A stretch of 64,000 nt of DNA, from NCBI GenBank assembly GCA_013399115.1, contig VXAA01006460.1:97128-161127 (forward strand). The letters run 5' to 3'. Within the stretch, counting starts at the first letter, position 1, and the number at the start of each line of letters is the position of its first letter. This stretch comes from Anseranas semipalmata. Its lineage: Eukaryota > Chordata > Aves > Anseriformes > Anseranatidae. A program made the position numbers and the translations under genes. Under the pieces are notes generated by a model. That model was given only the letters and a program-made list of their open reading frames with translations, did not search any database and was not told where the DNA came from. Below, in pieces: positions 28,001 to 43,000 of this stretch.

Positions 28001-31000
28001 CAACACTATTCTGTTTTTTGGGGGTCTGCTCTTCATATGTTTTTCATGACACATTCAAAATGGTGACCAGGTTAAGCACAATGAACTACATACTTACTTT
28101 CCAAGCTCACATTCTATTTCAGGTAGACTAGTTGGCAATGGTTTCTCTACAGTCAGCTTCAGTGCATACCAAAACTCTCCAACCATGTCTGACAGGAATA
28201 TGACACTAAAAACAGATACATAAGCTTGATATGACACATCTTTTGTACAGACAGTTAAAAATGCAGAGACAAAAATCCATGAAAAAGTAACAAAGTTCAA
28301 CACAGTGAGTTCTGGTAGCTGGTAGCTTTCCCATAACATTTCTTGCTGGTATCTGAATTCAGCTACCAAGAACCAATGATATTCACAATTAGTAATGCAA
28401 CAAGATGTCTTCTTCATCTTTCATAACTTTTTAGCATGAAAATTATTTTTGTTTTTCCAATGTACAACTCAAAGACATTTCAACTGCTAACTTACAAAAG
28501 CAAGCTTTAATTTCATTTTAATGTTATTTTCCTTCTAGCCATTTTGAACTCAAAAAACCCTGAAGAAATAGAAATAGTATTCACTGATTTTAAGAAGAAA
28601 AACCTTTTCAAATCTAGTGATGAAAACTGAGAAAAAGATCTAGGCACATTTATATGAGCATGAAAAAGAGATATGCTTCAAAGGAATATTCAATATACTC
28701 TTGATATACAATCAAATGTCTGACTAAAAATTGTTTGCTGCTCGGTGAGATATATACAGCAGCATATTTCTGGTACAGCCCTTCTAACACATTCCCACTA
28801 CAGACTTGTTTTTCTGTTTCTTGGTGGTTTTTTTTGTTGTTGTTGTTGTTTTTTGGGGGGGTAGTAATCATAATATCGTTAAACAAAAGGACATAAAGCA
28901 TATTAAAACCTTTAGGAAATACACCATGACACACTAAGGACCAGTTCTTGTTCCAAATGAGAGAGAACTTTGTCTATTCCATGACTCTATGTTTCCAGAC
29001 TATCATCTGCACCAACAGAGCCTTTAAAGCGAGCACAAACCAGCTTAGGAAAGAATCATCCCGTTGTAAAGTTACAGCTGCCACAAACACTTTTGTAACA
29101 CTCTTCCCAGCTGCTACCATAGCACGGGAAACAGAGCATGACCACAGAAAAAAAAATAATAATGTGGATGTGTGTGGCAGTACCTCTGTCCAGCTGTAAT
29201 TGTAGTCCTTGGGAGCTATTTCAATTTAAAGAAGCTATTAGACAGTTTTCTAGTAAACAGCATGATTGTATTGAATATATACAGGTCTGCTTTATGTCAT
29301 CTTTGCATATATTTCCCTGAGTCCCACGCTACCAATCAGTTGACATCTAGCCCAAAGTTTCATCAGTTAAAACAAAAAATTATCTTATTATTTGGAAATT
29401 CTGCATTTGAAATATACTAGAAATAATGTATGGTACAAAAAACTGAAGTATATGCATCTTCACACCTTCAGAATGCTTTTATTTCTACAGCTTCCCTCAG
29501 GAAAAAAAAATTACTAGGGTCATAACAGTAGTCATTTCTGTAAAACGGTATTGCTTGAAAGCTCTATTGTGCGATGATTTCTGCCATTATTCTGGTTTTT
29601 GGAAAAATCAATAGAATCAAACTGAACAAAGACTTTGAAATACATGGATTTTGGCATTGTAGATATTAGGTCTGTGAACACAGATCGTCTGTCTCTCCCT
29701 CCTCAAAGACCCTCTCCTCCCACCCCGCAATGCCCATATTTTTGCCAATTGGTTGATAGAATTGGAAAACTTTTTTCAATCAGCCCTTCAAATAAATAAT
29801 GTTTTACTAACCAAATTCCAGGAAAATGAGCTTTATAATTCTGCACCCTTCAGCTACTTGCTGAACTGGTTTTGTTGGAACTAAGACCAAGAGGTCATCT
29901 GTCTTTGTGTTCATAATTATCATACTGCACAGTCTCTTTCGGACTTCCAACATAATGAAACATTTTAAATTTAAAACCTTTCCATATTCATTAAGTACAT
30001 CATTTCTAATTAATGGAAGATTCTGAAGCTAAATGGATTTATATGAAGACTACTGAAGAGTTCTTAAACTGTTTTTCGTTGTGTTGTTACCGTTCAGTTC
30101 CTTCTGAGAAGTAAAATGAAATCATGTTATTCCCTTTATGAAATGTATAAAATAACAAAATTAACAATTTTGCTAAATATTTCAAAGGAAACTTCTAATA
30201 TTAAGTAAATATCTAAATCATTGTGCACTGAATTCTAGTGAACTAGAATAACTAGGGGTTATTCTACTGCCTGTCAGTCCAGATTTTCCCCTCAGAGGAA
30301 GGTTGCTGTTTGGGATACAATATACTTATATACTTAAAGTCAGAAAGATTTTTAATTCCATTCATTTATTACTTTTCTTTTCTTTTTTTCTGTTTAGGGT
30401 GATATCTACATCAAGTGACCAAGGTTTCAATGAAAATAGTTCACTTATTAGTACAAGAGCCACAACAACCACAAATATCAAAACTCTGCAACTTACCTTT
30501 CATCTGAAGTGCCAACAACAGCTGGGGAAAACTTTAGTTGATAAAAAAGACATTGTTTAGGCCAAAGAGTGAAAGCATTTTGTCCCGAAAGTGACTGATT
30601 CTCCAGCACCACACTCAGCTGGAGAATTTCATCTGTAGGATTAGTGATAGGAATATGAATTCCAACAGTATCCTAGGAAGAAAAAAATAAAAATAAAAAT
30701 AAAAATAAAAATAAACAAATAGCAAAAAATATTTTTTAATTAAAAATAAAACACAGATTCTGAGCCACTACACATAAAAGATGTTTCTCAAACAAATATA
30801 AGATCATGATATATATGATTTGTCCTTATGCAAACACAGGCAGCACTTCATGTGCATGAACTTCGTGTTCATGTCTGAACTAACCCAAAAAAGAGAAGTT
30901 GTTGTAAGACACAATTCAGCCAATCTTCCAACTGTAGACTCTTTAATTACATAGATAAGGCAAAGTTCAAGTCTTCCCAGACAGACTGCATTTCAACAAG

Positions 31001-34000
31001 CTAGTTTGCCTTCCAAGATACGGTTGAGGCTTGCCAAAATACCCCTTGTGGGCAGATCTGCTGTCCTCCCAACATGGTACACCTTCCAAGCCAACTCTCA
31101 CAAGCCAAGCACAGCCATTTGAAAATATCCACTTTGCAAGCTGGCAAACAACAGACTGAATTCTGCAGGATCTGTTAATCTTGATTTTTAAGTTACATCA
31201 TAATAATTAGCATTAAAGCAACAACAACACAATAAACATTCCCCCTCTTGTTCCTTTTTTTCCTTTTTCCTTAACAGTGGTCTCTTTCTGTTTAAAGTCT
31301 ATCAACACTTCAGGCAAGGACCATCTTATCTTGACTATCTGGAAAACATGGCTGCTATTAAAGACCTACATTAAATTCCAGTTATTATAATATAAGGGAG
31401 CCACTATGGCCTGATTAGATAAACACACACATACTTTTTACGTAGACCATCTTTAAGACGAACAGCAACTGGGCAGAGGCAGCTCACTCCACATAGCTGC
31501 TATCTTACATTCACAAGCTGCTTGTGAAACTGCTATATTTCATCAGTGTTTCTGTGATTCCCTTCTTCACTGGAAGGTTAAAAATGGTGTAAGTCTACCC
31601 TAGGTAGATCTAGGTATTTGTGTAAACATCAACATACTTGATGAAACTAAACACTTTAAACAGACAGGGAGGAATATATTAAGGAAGGAAGTCTACTATC
31701 ACAATTCAGGATACACACCTGCTGTTTAAAATACATATGTTCTATTTATATATGTTCATCTGTATAAAATATGCAAAATCCAAACCCAAATATATGTATA
31801 TATTTCTCTGTATCTATATTTATCTCTATTCCCATTTTGATCTTTTTCCTTTGTTCTAATCAAGAAGCTTATTTCAAAATGTTTTCTATGTTGTTTTTTT
31901 TTTAACATATGGTGATTTGGTTCTCACAGCAAAATTTTGCCATATATATTTTTTTAAAAGTAAATAAATAGAACTGTAACATGAAAGGAGAAAAAGATAC
32001 AATTAAAATTACTAATACACTAAAAAATAAACATGAAATACTTTAGAACCCCTCACACAGCTGCCTCACTCTGCTTTGAGCCTGCCTACGATTTGGTAAA
32101 TTCCTATATATTTACATTTATAGAAAATGGTTACATGAACACACATAAAATACATTTAATGTTCTACAGATGGGAAGATTACAGCCAAACTTTAAATCAT
32201 TCAAAGGCCTTGCATCAGTAAGATGGGATTTAAATTTGCAATAAAATATTTTAAAGCTCGGATTAATATTTTTTACTAGTGTAAACAAAATTCTAAATCT
32301 ATCTAGCATTTTATTGTTAAAGGGTTCATAATAATTGTATAGTAAAACACCTCTACTGTTTTGACAAAATACATTTCCAGTAGAAAGAAAACATTGAGCT
32401 GCTTATTTAGGAAAAAAAAAAAAAAGCAGCAGCTATCAGAAAAAAATATATATATACATATATAGCCTTATATACAAAGGAGATCATATATTGCCAACTT
32501 TAGCTTAATGGAAAGCAGTGTTCACTTGCCAGTATTAAAAGAATACCTAGGATTATGTATTTCCCTGGAATTTCCTGGGAAAATTGCTTGGAATTCTTGT
32601 AAATGTTTCAAAGATCTGCTACTGCATGGATGGTGATAAGAGTAGATGTGTATGTGTCAACAGAATGCATATATAGTGTATATTTCCAGGCCTTAGTGGA
32701 TTCTTTCAAATCCTTGTTGTGGAGGCATAATACCAGGATAAATTACAAAATGCCCATCCAATTGCCAAGAACATTATTTTTCATGAAAGGACCATTTTAG
32801 CAGAAGAAATGCAAAGAAGCAATATCATAGGCAACTCCCACACACATTTATAGTTGTTAATTTACATCCACATTTCAGTATTGTGGTTTTTATAAACATT
32901 TTGACAGAAGAAGAAAGTAAATGTTAAAAAAAAATAAGAGACTTATCTCACTATTCTTCAAACTGCTCCTTGTACAAAGACTGCCAGTGCCCAAGATCGC
33001 ACTGCTAATCGCACCAGACTGGTGTAGTATGTCATTTTTTAATTCCTTTAGAACTTGTTGTGATCCATTTCACGTCCAGTATAGAAAAATTAAAATACTC
33101 TAACATAAGGTAAAATAAAATAAAATAAAATGAAATGCAAATATGAGATAACTTTTACTCTCTGTGGAACTTGAGAAAACAGTTGATTGCTTACACTTTA
33201 TCCTATACTAATAGCCCAAATCTATGTACAGGTGCTATCAAGACTTTGCTTCAAAAGCTGCTTAGCAGTATCAACTGATATTTTGTGATATTATATGCTT
33301 TTGCTGGCATATATATATATATTATTTATACATATTATTTTCCTGGCATATTTTATACCAAAGATTTACTGAACATCCCATTCTCTGCATCCTTCTTTTA
33401 GCAACTGGACCATAATATGTAAATTTATATTCTATGAATGTATACACTGTACTGAACTATGAACTAATCCTCCACTAATTTTGATGAGGTAGCTTATAGG
33501 AAGATGGACATATTCTAAAATCACTGTGCACGGTAATCTTATCTGCGTTTGAACTTTAGTATTAATTCTATTCCAACCACCATCAAGTGCCAATGAAAGT
33601 GGTCTCTGCGCAAAGTTTCTGAGAGACTAACTACATTTCTAAGTGTTTTCAACACATTGAAAATATTGTTTTCAATTAAAATCCAGTTTCATTATGGGGA
33701 TGACATCAACTCCACATCTACTTGCAGCTTTTCCAGTCAATGGACATTGAGGAAGAAGCATTTGTACTTGCTCCTGAATTTACCAGGCTATTGCTACAGA
33801 AGAAATTTTTTAATTCAGGTAAGTGGTAGGAAAGTTAATTTGATAGGCCTGGTGAGATAACATAGTAGAAATTCTTTTCTTTGTAGGTCCTTGTCCAAAT
33901 CATCGTTCTTCTACGATGTAACAAGTAACAAGTGCCTTCTTTCTCTTGGCTGCACCTGATGACAAGCAGGAATGTTGCTTATTCAGAGATTGAACCCGCA

Positions 34001-37000
34001 AAGGTGGCAGCCCTTGGCTTTCTATCTATGCTGGGCTCTAAAAGATCAGAGCAATCATCAGTGTGTCTGTATGTTGGTAGAAGGAGGTAAGCTAGAGTTT
34101 CCTTTTCTGTCCTCCTACAATGTTAAATTAGCATTTCCTTATTACTTGTTTCCCTTTCTTGGAACAAAAGAAGCTCAGGAGAGCATCACAGCAGACTTGA
34201 TGACAGTTTCAGGGCTGTGCTGAACGCAGTTCAGCCCAAAATGGTCAAATTAGTAGTAGAAATCAGAGCTGGCTCTTGAATTGCATGGTACAATGTGCCT
34301 CCAACGCACACCTCTCCTCACCACTGCTCATCCCACACACGTGGGGATCCAGACCCACATGTCCACACTCAGCTGGGTCTTTCTCCTGTTGAGTGATGGA
34401 AGTCCTTAACATCATACACCTGGAGGGGGTGAGCGCTTTCAGTTTTCTACTGACTTGTAGTTTAATGGAGCAATCTTCATCAAGTGAACCATCTCCCTCA
34501 CCATATAATTCCATTAATTTTTTTCTTCTCTGTGATGTAAATAGGTAGCCAAGATAACCCTCTCCTTTCCATGTAAGGTTCTGATGAGGTAACATTGCCA
34601 TATCTTGCTGTGTGTCCTCGCATTTTACTTGGCATATTTTGCCTTACAAAATATCAGTTTGCAAAAAGGTGTTAACTGTTCATCAACATCTTTATCAGAA
34701 CAGCAAATTTAACTACTTGAAGTCTAGAATTAAACACCTTAAGTATTATGCTTTTTAAATGCTTTTAATTATGCTTTTTTAAAACTTGCTTAGTTTTGAA
34801 TTCATTCTTATCACTACCATAGTACAAGAAACTAACTAGAAGAAAAAAATTATGCACAGGATATCTAATATTAGAGGCTAATAGTGCAATGAGTTCCAGG
34901 TGTAAATTTACATATAAATCTACATGTAAAAATCACACTAAATTGAATTTCTTTTAGCTGAAATGGGCATTAAGTGCCTAAGTAATAATGCCCTAAAATA
35001 GAATACAGAGACTATTAGTTCATAAATTATTGCAATAACTCTAAGCTCACCAACTACAGAAGCCTACACTTTTATCCTCTTCATAGAGATAATCAGCAAA
35101 CAAACTGTGAAAAATGTGTTGTAATAGACAATTGCTAAGAATGCTTTTCTGAAATTGAAGGAAAGGAGGGGACTGCAAAAGCTTTATGTTCTGTGACTCT
35201 GTTGTGGCTTAACCCTGGTAGGAAGCTAAGCAGCAAAAAGAAAAAGAACTAAAAAACACAACCAAAGGAAAAAAAAAACAAGTGATGCACAATGCAGTTG
35301 CTCACCAGCAGCCGACTGATGCCCAGCCAGCCCTTGAGCAATGGCAGCCACCTGGCAGCCAACTCCCCCGGTTTTATTGCTGAGCATTGCTCCATGTGGT
35401 ATGGGACATGCCCTTGGTCCATTTGGGTCACCTGTTCTGGCTCTGTTCCCTCCCAACTTCTTGTGCACCCCCAACTTACTCACTAGCAGGCAGCTCGAGA
35501 AACAGAAAAGACCTTGACTCTGTGTAACCACTGCTTAGCAACAACTAAAACATCGTTGTGTCATGAACATGGTTTTCATCACAAATCCAAACAATAGCAC
35601 CATATGACCCTAGATGAAGAAAATTAACTCTATCCCAACCAAACCAGCACAGACTCTGAAGTTATCTGTTATGTCCTTGGCTCAACCAAAGGGAAATATT
35701 CTCACAGAGAAACATGAAACGAAGTTATTTTACAATATTTTGTAATACATACAGGATAAGCCAATGCACTAAATAATATGTACATATCTGGACTTCATGC
35801 ACCCCCATTTTGTCCATCTGTTTGATGTTTGATTTTTTTTTTTTTTTTTTTTGGTACAGATAGATAGAATTTTTAACAGCAACTTGAGGTGAATTACAAG
35901 AGAAATGCTAATGTAATTATAAAAAAAACATACCTGACAAAGGGATACAGACCTTCTCAAAGTCAAATTAATACCCCAAGTTCCCATAACTGAGGAAGAA
36001 ATAACTATGCTTATATCTTAATGATAACTATCCTTACATCTTAATGAATATTCTTTTGCTTTCAAAATCAAGGCCACCTCTGAGTCCATGCAGACTGAAA
36101 CTCAACAATTCTCCATCCTCCTGAGACCACAGGCAGACTTCTTTTTCAGATCCAGCAGTGAGAGATGAAAAAATTATCAATTACAGCTCTTTTTCACCAA
36201 GTTCTGTACTGAAGGTTGGCGCTTTCCATGATCAGCTTAGATGGCCTAGCCACAGTATAAAGTAACCTGGCTTATCAAAGCTGAAGCAGTATCTAAAACA
36301 TATAACAGTAGGTTAATCTTTCCCATTAGCACAGCCAATATAGAAGGAGATATTTGCTACTGTGTTAACGTAACAAAGGACCAAATACATCTTCAGAGGA
36401 TTTTAAAGGAAAATCATTTACATCTATTCTGTCAACTCTATTTTTGGGAAGCGTGACTCAGCAACTGAAAGATTTCTGTACAGATCCTATTCATCATTCT
36501 TATAGGTCACTTTGCTGTGCAGATGCATGTAGTATATGAGGCATAGATTAGAATGCCAATGATGGAAAACAGTTTGAATCAAATCAATAGATGCTTTTAC
36601 AGTTCTTGTTCGATAGAACTATTTGGGATGAGTGACACTTGAGTAAACCCAAGCTTCATCTGTCAAAAAAGAGACATTTCTCTTTTCTTCAAAATGTCTG
36701 ATCTACTTCACATACTACATCATATCCACATCGCCAGAGCAAAATACCACTTTCTATAGCTTAAACTCAGTATCACTCAATAAAAGCACTAGAAAGTGCT
36801 ATATTTCTAAGTTAGAAATATACTGCACTTAAATAACAAAACCGAGAGCTATCAGTTACAGATGAATTTCCAGAGCATCAAGTTATGTCTCATGTAAAGT
36901 TAATATGCAATTCTTCCTTAAGTATGTGATGACACTGAGATATTTGCCCACAATCAGACCTCAAAATAGCGGTGAACACTATTTGTAACTAACCTTTCAT

Positions 37001-40000
37001 TTCAGGGAAGCCCAGGAGATGTAAAATTTCAGGATGCTTTCAGTTTCCAAATAACTTCTAATGTATCAGGTAGATAATTAACAAAGAATGTCTTTTTCAA
37101 CAATTTCTCTCAGATCCAGACTAAATCTTAACCACAAAGGTATTTGTGAATGCCGGTCAGGAAAGTATTTAAGCAAATCTTTGTCAATTTCTTATTTAGC
37201 AAAAATAAAATAAAATAAACAAAACAACAACAACAACAAAACACATGGCTGTCCATGAATTTTGGAAGTATACAGAACTATAACCCATATAATGCTACAA
37301 CAAACAGCTAGCTGTGGTTATTTTCTGCTGGTCTTACTGATTTGTTTTCAAGTGCTATATGAAGTAGTGCTGTAAATTCACAATTCCAATAGATTACAAC
37401 AGGCTATGGAAGGCTTGGTGAGTGCTGATGATTTCTGCATATTCATAATGATGTCAGTGACTGAAACAACAGAATTACTTCTAGGAGATTATTCTAATAG
37501 CATTTAATTAGCATATTATATGTTGAAACTGGTGTTTGCACCATGGGCATACCGTCCTGGATTGAAAATCTGATGTGGTGAGGTTAGGAAGCTTCCTCTG
37601 GCATGAAGCTACAAGCATGACAAAGATTAAATCAGTGAAATGCTGAGCTATGAGATAGCTCAGAACTGATGAGCTCAGCTTACAGTAACGAAAAGGAGGT
37701 GATCAACACTTCTCATATTCCAGTGCTTCCAAGACTTTCAGAAGTACTCAGTAAAAATAAACTTACAGCCACTTAACAGAACCTAATGATATTATGGTAG
37801 AATAGCAGGAATGACTGATTATTACATACTTGAATCATCATTAATGACTCCAGTTACACATGTGGAAGCAAATATTCTACTATGTGCTCCTACTTCCTCA
37901 TGGTGGTATGAACTAACCAAAGTTACTTTACTTTTTAAAACTAGTAACCAACTCTGATAGTATTTCATTTTATTTGATTTTTATGACCATATTGATGAGA
38001 TAATTTAGATCTCAGCAACGCCATCAGCATCAAGTTGGTCAATCAGCACAGGTAAAATACTAATTAATTTGGATGTCTTAGGTCTTGCATCTACAATAAC
38101 TCTTATTCTGTAGGTCTAAAAAGAGAGTTTAAAATTATTAAGCAAACATGTTTCTTTGCAATTTAAAAGACTGGCGCCATAATTACTGCTGGCATGAAAT
38201 ATATAGAGGTAGAGAGCATTCTAGAACAAAAGTGAAATTGTCATAGTTTCTACTGAGAACGACATTTCCATTAATTCTCCAAGTGTAAGCAAGGACAAAT
38301 TCGTCCTCTCCCAAATCCTTTTTTTCTAAAGCCAACTTTTATTTTTTTACATACATCTGCAGTCTCAGGAGTCAGAGGGTGTCAGTATTATAATTCAAAT
38401 AGAATTTCTTAAATGTTCATAGATTTTCTGAAACAGAAATACATAGAAATCTGAAGGAACAGTCTCTGTAAGAATTATCAACCTATTTCTATGTCTACTA
38501 TGAAATAAAGGATCAGATAAACGTTAAAGATAAAAGTCTCACATACAAAAAGAAATTATATATTATTAATTTTGTCTTCCATATGTGATATATTAGAGGT
38601 TCTCAGAAACTAGATTAGCAATCTGTCCTGTCCTACACATTCCTTTAGTATTATTAAAATAATTTCTCTAAAAAAAAGTAATGCAAGTTCACTATATCAC
38701 AAGCAATGTCTATTAATAATATTAACACTAAAATATTGATTTATATCTGCTACTAGAACTTCTGAAGGAGATAAAATTAGAGCAGCCTGAATGAAGGCCC
38801 GCTCTTGCACTTCTCTGGGTCTCTCTATGCAGTTCAACTAGTTCTGCTAACACCCAGAATGCAGTCTCTCCCTCTTCATGGGGCAGTATGGGATGGATGT
38901 AGATGTGAGAAAATGTTTAATAGAGAACCACGGATGTATGAGTAAGAACATAAAGCCATTTAAATACTGATCTCTCTGTATTCCTGTGTGCTCAGTTTTG
39001 AGCACTGAGCAGATGATCTTGCAAGGGAAAGAATTGCTATCATACTCCCCTGAAATATACTTTTTTTTTGGCATATCCATATATCTGGACACAAGCCATT
39101 ATTTCATCATATATATTCTACAGAGTAAAGGGTATCTTCCCAAGATTTCAGTTTTAAAACTTAGGTAAATATCAATGAAGTTGTATTTCTCAACTGTTTT
39201 ATTCATCCTACAGTCACCATCTGTTGTGTATGGATCACACAGTACAGACTATTGCATTTGTTTTTTTAGAGACTGCCAAAAATAAGGAGACTTGAAAGTT
39301 GGAAAGAGCTGGAACCAGTCATGGAAGCACCCTGCCTATTCTTAGATGTGCATGTAAATATCTTGCTAAGTGTGAAGACTACGACAGTGATCTTTTAAAA
39401 TCATTACTGAAAAGTGCAGAAACAGTGTATAAGTGGCACAAATCTGGGAGCCATTACAAATGGCAACAGTGGGACAAGTTTTATCTCAGCAATAACACTA
39501 ATGGAAGAGGGGGCGGGTAGCATATGTTTCAGAGCTACAATACCAAATTTCAGTACTCATATTGCTCTCAGGGACTTGAGAGAGAGAAAAAGATTTGGCA
39601 GAGAATAAACTAAACTATTGTCTCTGCACTTATGTAGAAACCAAACTCAGTTCCTTCCAGGTATTTGGTTTTATTAAAGCAGAAACTAATAACTCACTGT
39701 TCAAAACAGGCCTTCGCCTCTGGCTTAGTTCTACTGTTCAGATACTACCTGGAGCTCACATATTAGATATTTCCTCTCAAGAAAGCCAATACTATTTTTC
39801 AAATACATGGATGGTTAGAAAGTCTCTTGCCCCAGCGAATCAGCAATATACACTTAGACCTTTCTCCGTGAAATAGAGAGCTGCTGAAGAGTAAGTGTGT
39901 TCGAAGCAATAACGGCCAGCCTTTTAGGCATTTTACACAAAAAGCTAAAGATTCTGATTACTTATTGACATCTACATACAGTCTGAATAAAGCCATTAAA

Positions 40001-43000
40001 ATATTTGTAAGCCAAAGTTCAAACTGTTAGTGTTAAACAGTTCAGTTTCAAGTCCATTTTTCTAAACAGTCTGAGACTATGAACCTGAATTTATCAGACT
40101 AAATTCAACCTCTCTACCACTATTCCCAATTCGGAAACCCATAGCAAACACCAAAGTAAAATACAGTAATCAAAAAATGATTTTTTAAAATTGTTACAAT
40201 GTTGTCAATAGCTGAAGAAAATACAGTTGTTTTCTCTACATTTAGGACTAAAGAAACTAAAAATGTACAAACAACTTATAATAGCTGGAAGTGCTATTTA
40301 ATTAATAATTATGACTAAGGAATATTCATGAACAAATTGTAATTTGTCATTTGAAAGCTTCTTGCTTTGCTCTAGTTGCCTTGTTACTAAGTACACAATC
40401 ACTATTGCTTTCCATACGAAATGAATAGTGCTAATTTGTACTCCACTTTTCTCTCAAATAACTTTAGCTGGAATTTTTTCAATTAAAATATCTGCTGTTG
40501 GGAACCAATTGCATGACCTTTAAGTTACTTTTTTACAAATAGTACTGGAGAATAAACTAACACAGTCTCTATGCTCCGAATGATTTTGGCTTCTCTTTTA
40601 ATATTTCAGTTGCAATGATTTTCATGTACCTTCAAGGGAATTGAAATCAAATAGCAGATTCATTCTAAAAAAGCTGAAGAACAGTCTTCAGACCGTAACA
40701 GACATAGGTCCCTCCTTTCTAGTAAAGATGATGATTACATAAGTGCCAGAGATACTGTCACAGTTATGTAGCCAATACTTACTCTGATTCAAACAGAAGA
40801 GGAAAGATCTGTTCTCCTTTTGCAATAGGTCAAACCATCTAAAATATATAGGGTTTGAGTCTAAAGTAAAAATGTCAACTAAAAATGTATAACAAGTAAT
40901 AATCAAGTAATTCCTGAATTATTACATAACAATGCAATAAGCAAGTAATTTCTGAGTTAATAGCATCTTCCAAGCTTCAGTATGACATCTGGTTTCAAAT
41001 CAAATCTGTAATCAACTAGTTTTATATACTGACATGAAATTTCTGATTCAGATGTTGTTTGAGAATATTCGTATGTGTGAATGAATTTGTTGCTCATTGT
41101 AATGATGCCATTTAATTATCATTTGCTGCCTCAGAAGCTGTGCATACTATCCATAGAAATAGAGTAGAAATGGAGAACAGCTAGCTGTTTCAACCGATGT
41201 ACTAGAGATGCGCTATAAAATGGTATTTGAATTTCACTACAGCATTTTTTAAATAATATTCTGGTAATGGGAATGCAGAAATACTATTTTGGAAAGCAGA
41301 GATATTGTTACATTTTGTAAGACCAGTAGTACCCTTGCCAAGTCAGTCTTAAGTAAAAAGATACGGCTTCCTGTTACATACATGGATAAAGGCTATAGGA
41401 ATGGAATGAATAGTAGATATCCTTTCTTCCTTTTTCCTCATATTACACAAGGAAAGCAGTGAGTTCGCACTACTCATTAATTCACACTAATCACAGGTGG
41501 AAAAAGTAGTAGGAGTACTACTAATTTTCCTGGCAACTCGCAAAAATGTCAGGAAAGGTTTAGAGGTTATACTTCTGCAAACAAATTCTCAGATTATCAC
41601 TTGTAAGAACCTCCAAATATAGCATGAAAATCTATAGTTAAAACAACTACAGGTTTTGGAGAAATTGTTATCTCACTGTCCTCTTTGAGATTCCTTTCAT
41701 TGTTATTTAAAAATAAATACCTACAGGTTGCATATGCATCCATGTTCTGTCTTGAGGTGAAAATCTAACACAAGTTATACTGATTAGAAACACTATCTTT
41801 ACAGACATATATCCATTGGAACACAGTGTAAATATTGTTCTACTTTCAGTGACATAGCTTTAATACCTCATTCACTAAGTTCTATTTATTCCAGACACCA
41901 CTAGTGTGCAAGCAAAAAAAAAAAAAAAAAAAAAAAAAGAATTTTCTCTGTGGACTTGGTCTGCTTAATGCTTGAGCAAAATATGCTTTTGTTTTGATAC
42001 ATAAGCCACAATAGCAGTTATGGACTGAGTGACATAGTAGTTTAATTATAAACAAATTATTCATTTGACATATATATGACCACTCATCTAGCATAGATGA
42101 AACATCCCTCTAGTTACTTAGTTTAAATCTAACCTTACATTTTTGTTCAACTGTAGTTGACAACTGTAGCTCAGCTGTCATCCTGTGATCTGCGTTAGAT
42201 CCCTGCTGTGATATCATAGAACTGATTAATGCATGTGTAGGAAAAAGAGGAGGGGGTTAGTAGCTACTATATATTTATAAAAAAAAAAATCATTAGCGTT
42301 CTAATAAATCTAATAATTTACCATCCTTTTGATAACTACTTACTTTATGGGCTGTAGAAAGATGTTCTGGTCTGAATTATTTGCCCATCTGCTTTTAGTT
42401 AGAGTGATTAATAATTAAAACCTTCCCAAATTTGTTTTTCTTCCACAAAACATGTTGCCATGGTTCTTTTACAGAATGTTACCTTTTATGCTACCAATTG
42501 TTATGAAAGCACATTCTAAAAATTAGTGTTAGGGCATGGTTCATAACTTCAGGTTACTCAGCTTTTGAGAACATGATCCAAGTATAACAATATTCTGATT
42601 AGAGTTTAGTTTAGAATTTATGAAAAATTAACACGCTACAGCTATGAATACCCTGTGTGTCACTCTCATCAACTGCCAAGTTACATAATTACAAAATTAT
42701 TCTTAATTATGTGCTTTTTACTCTTAGTTAAATAATAAATGAAAAAATAATGAAAGACACAATGACACAACTTAAATTATAAGTTGGATCTACTTTAAAT
42801 CTGGTTGTGTTTGTAACAAGCTCTTCACATTATACTGGTCAATTGACATAATGCAGTTCCCAGAATATGCAAACTCCTGTTAAACATAGAATCATAAAAT
42901 CATAGAATATCCAAGTGGGAAGGGACCCACAAGGATCATCGAGTCCAACTCTTGGGTCCCCACAGGACCACCCCAAAAACATGATGAGGTCTCTTTTGAC

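Larger units (their letters stand above)
21406..28097. other. Intron between exons 5 and 6
   Basis: 6.7 kb with a T17 run (21483-21499), a 1.6-kb CR1 (22.43-24.05 kb), a small tandem/inverted repeat (25.62-25.68 kb), a TA palindrome (26.90 kb) and a short CR1 (27.62-27.96 kb). The rest is AT-rich with nothing recognised. Confidence 0.6.

Noticed and set aside
41914..41938. A25 run as the tail of a processed pseudogene
   Set aside because: No recognisable gene-derived sequence precedes it on either strand and no flanking target duplication was seen.
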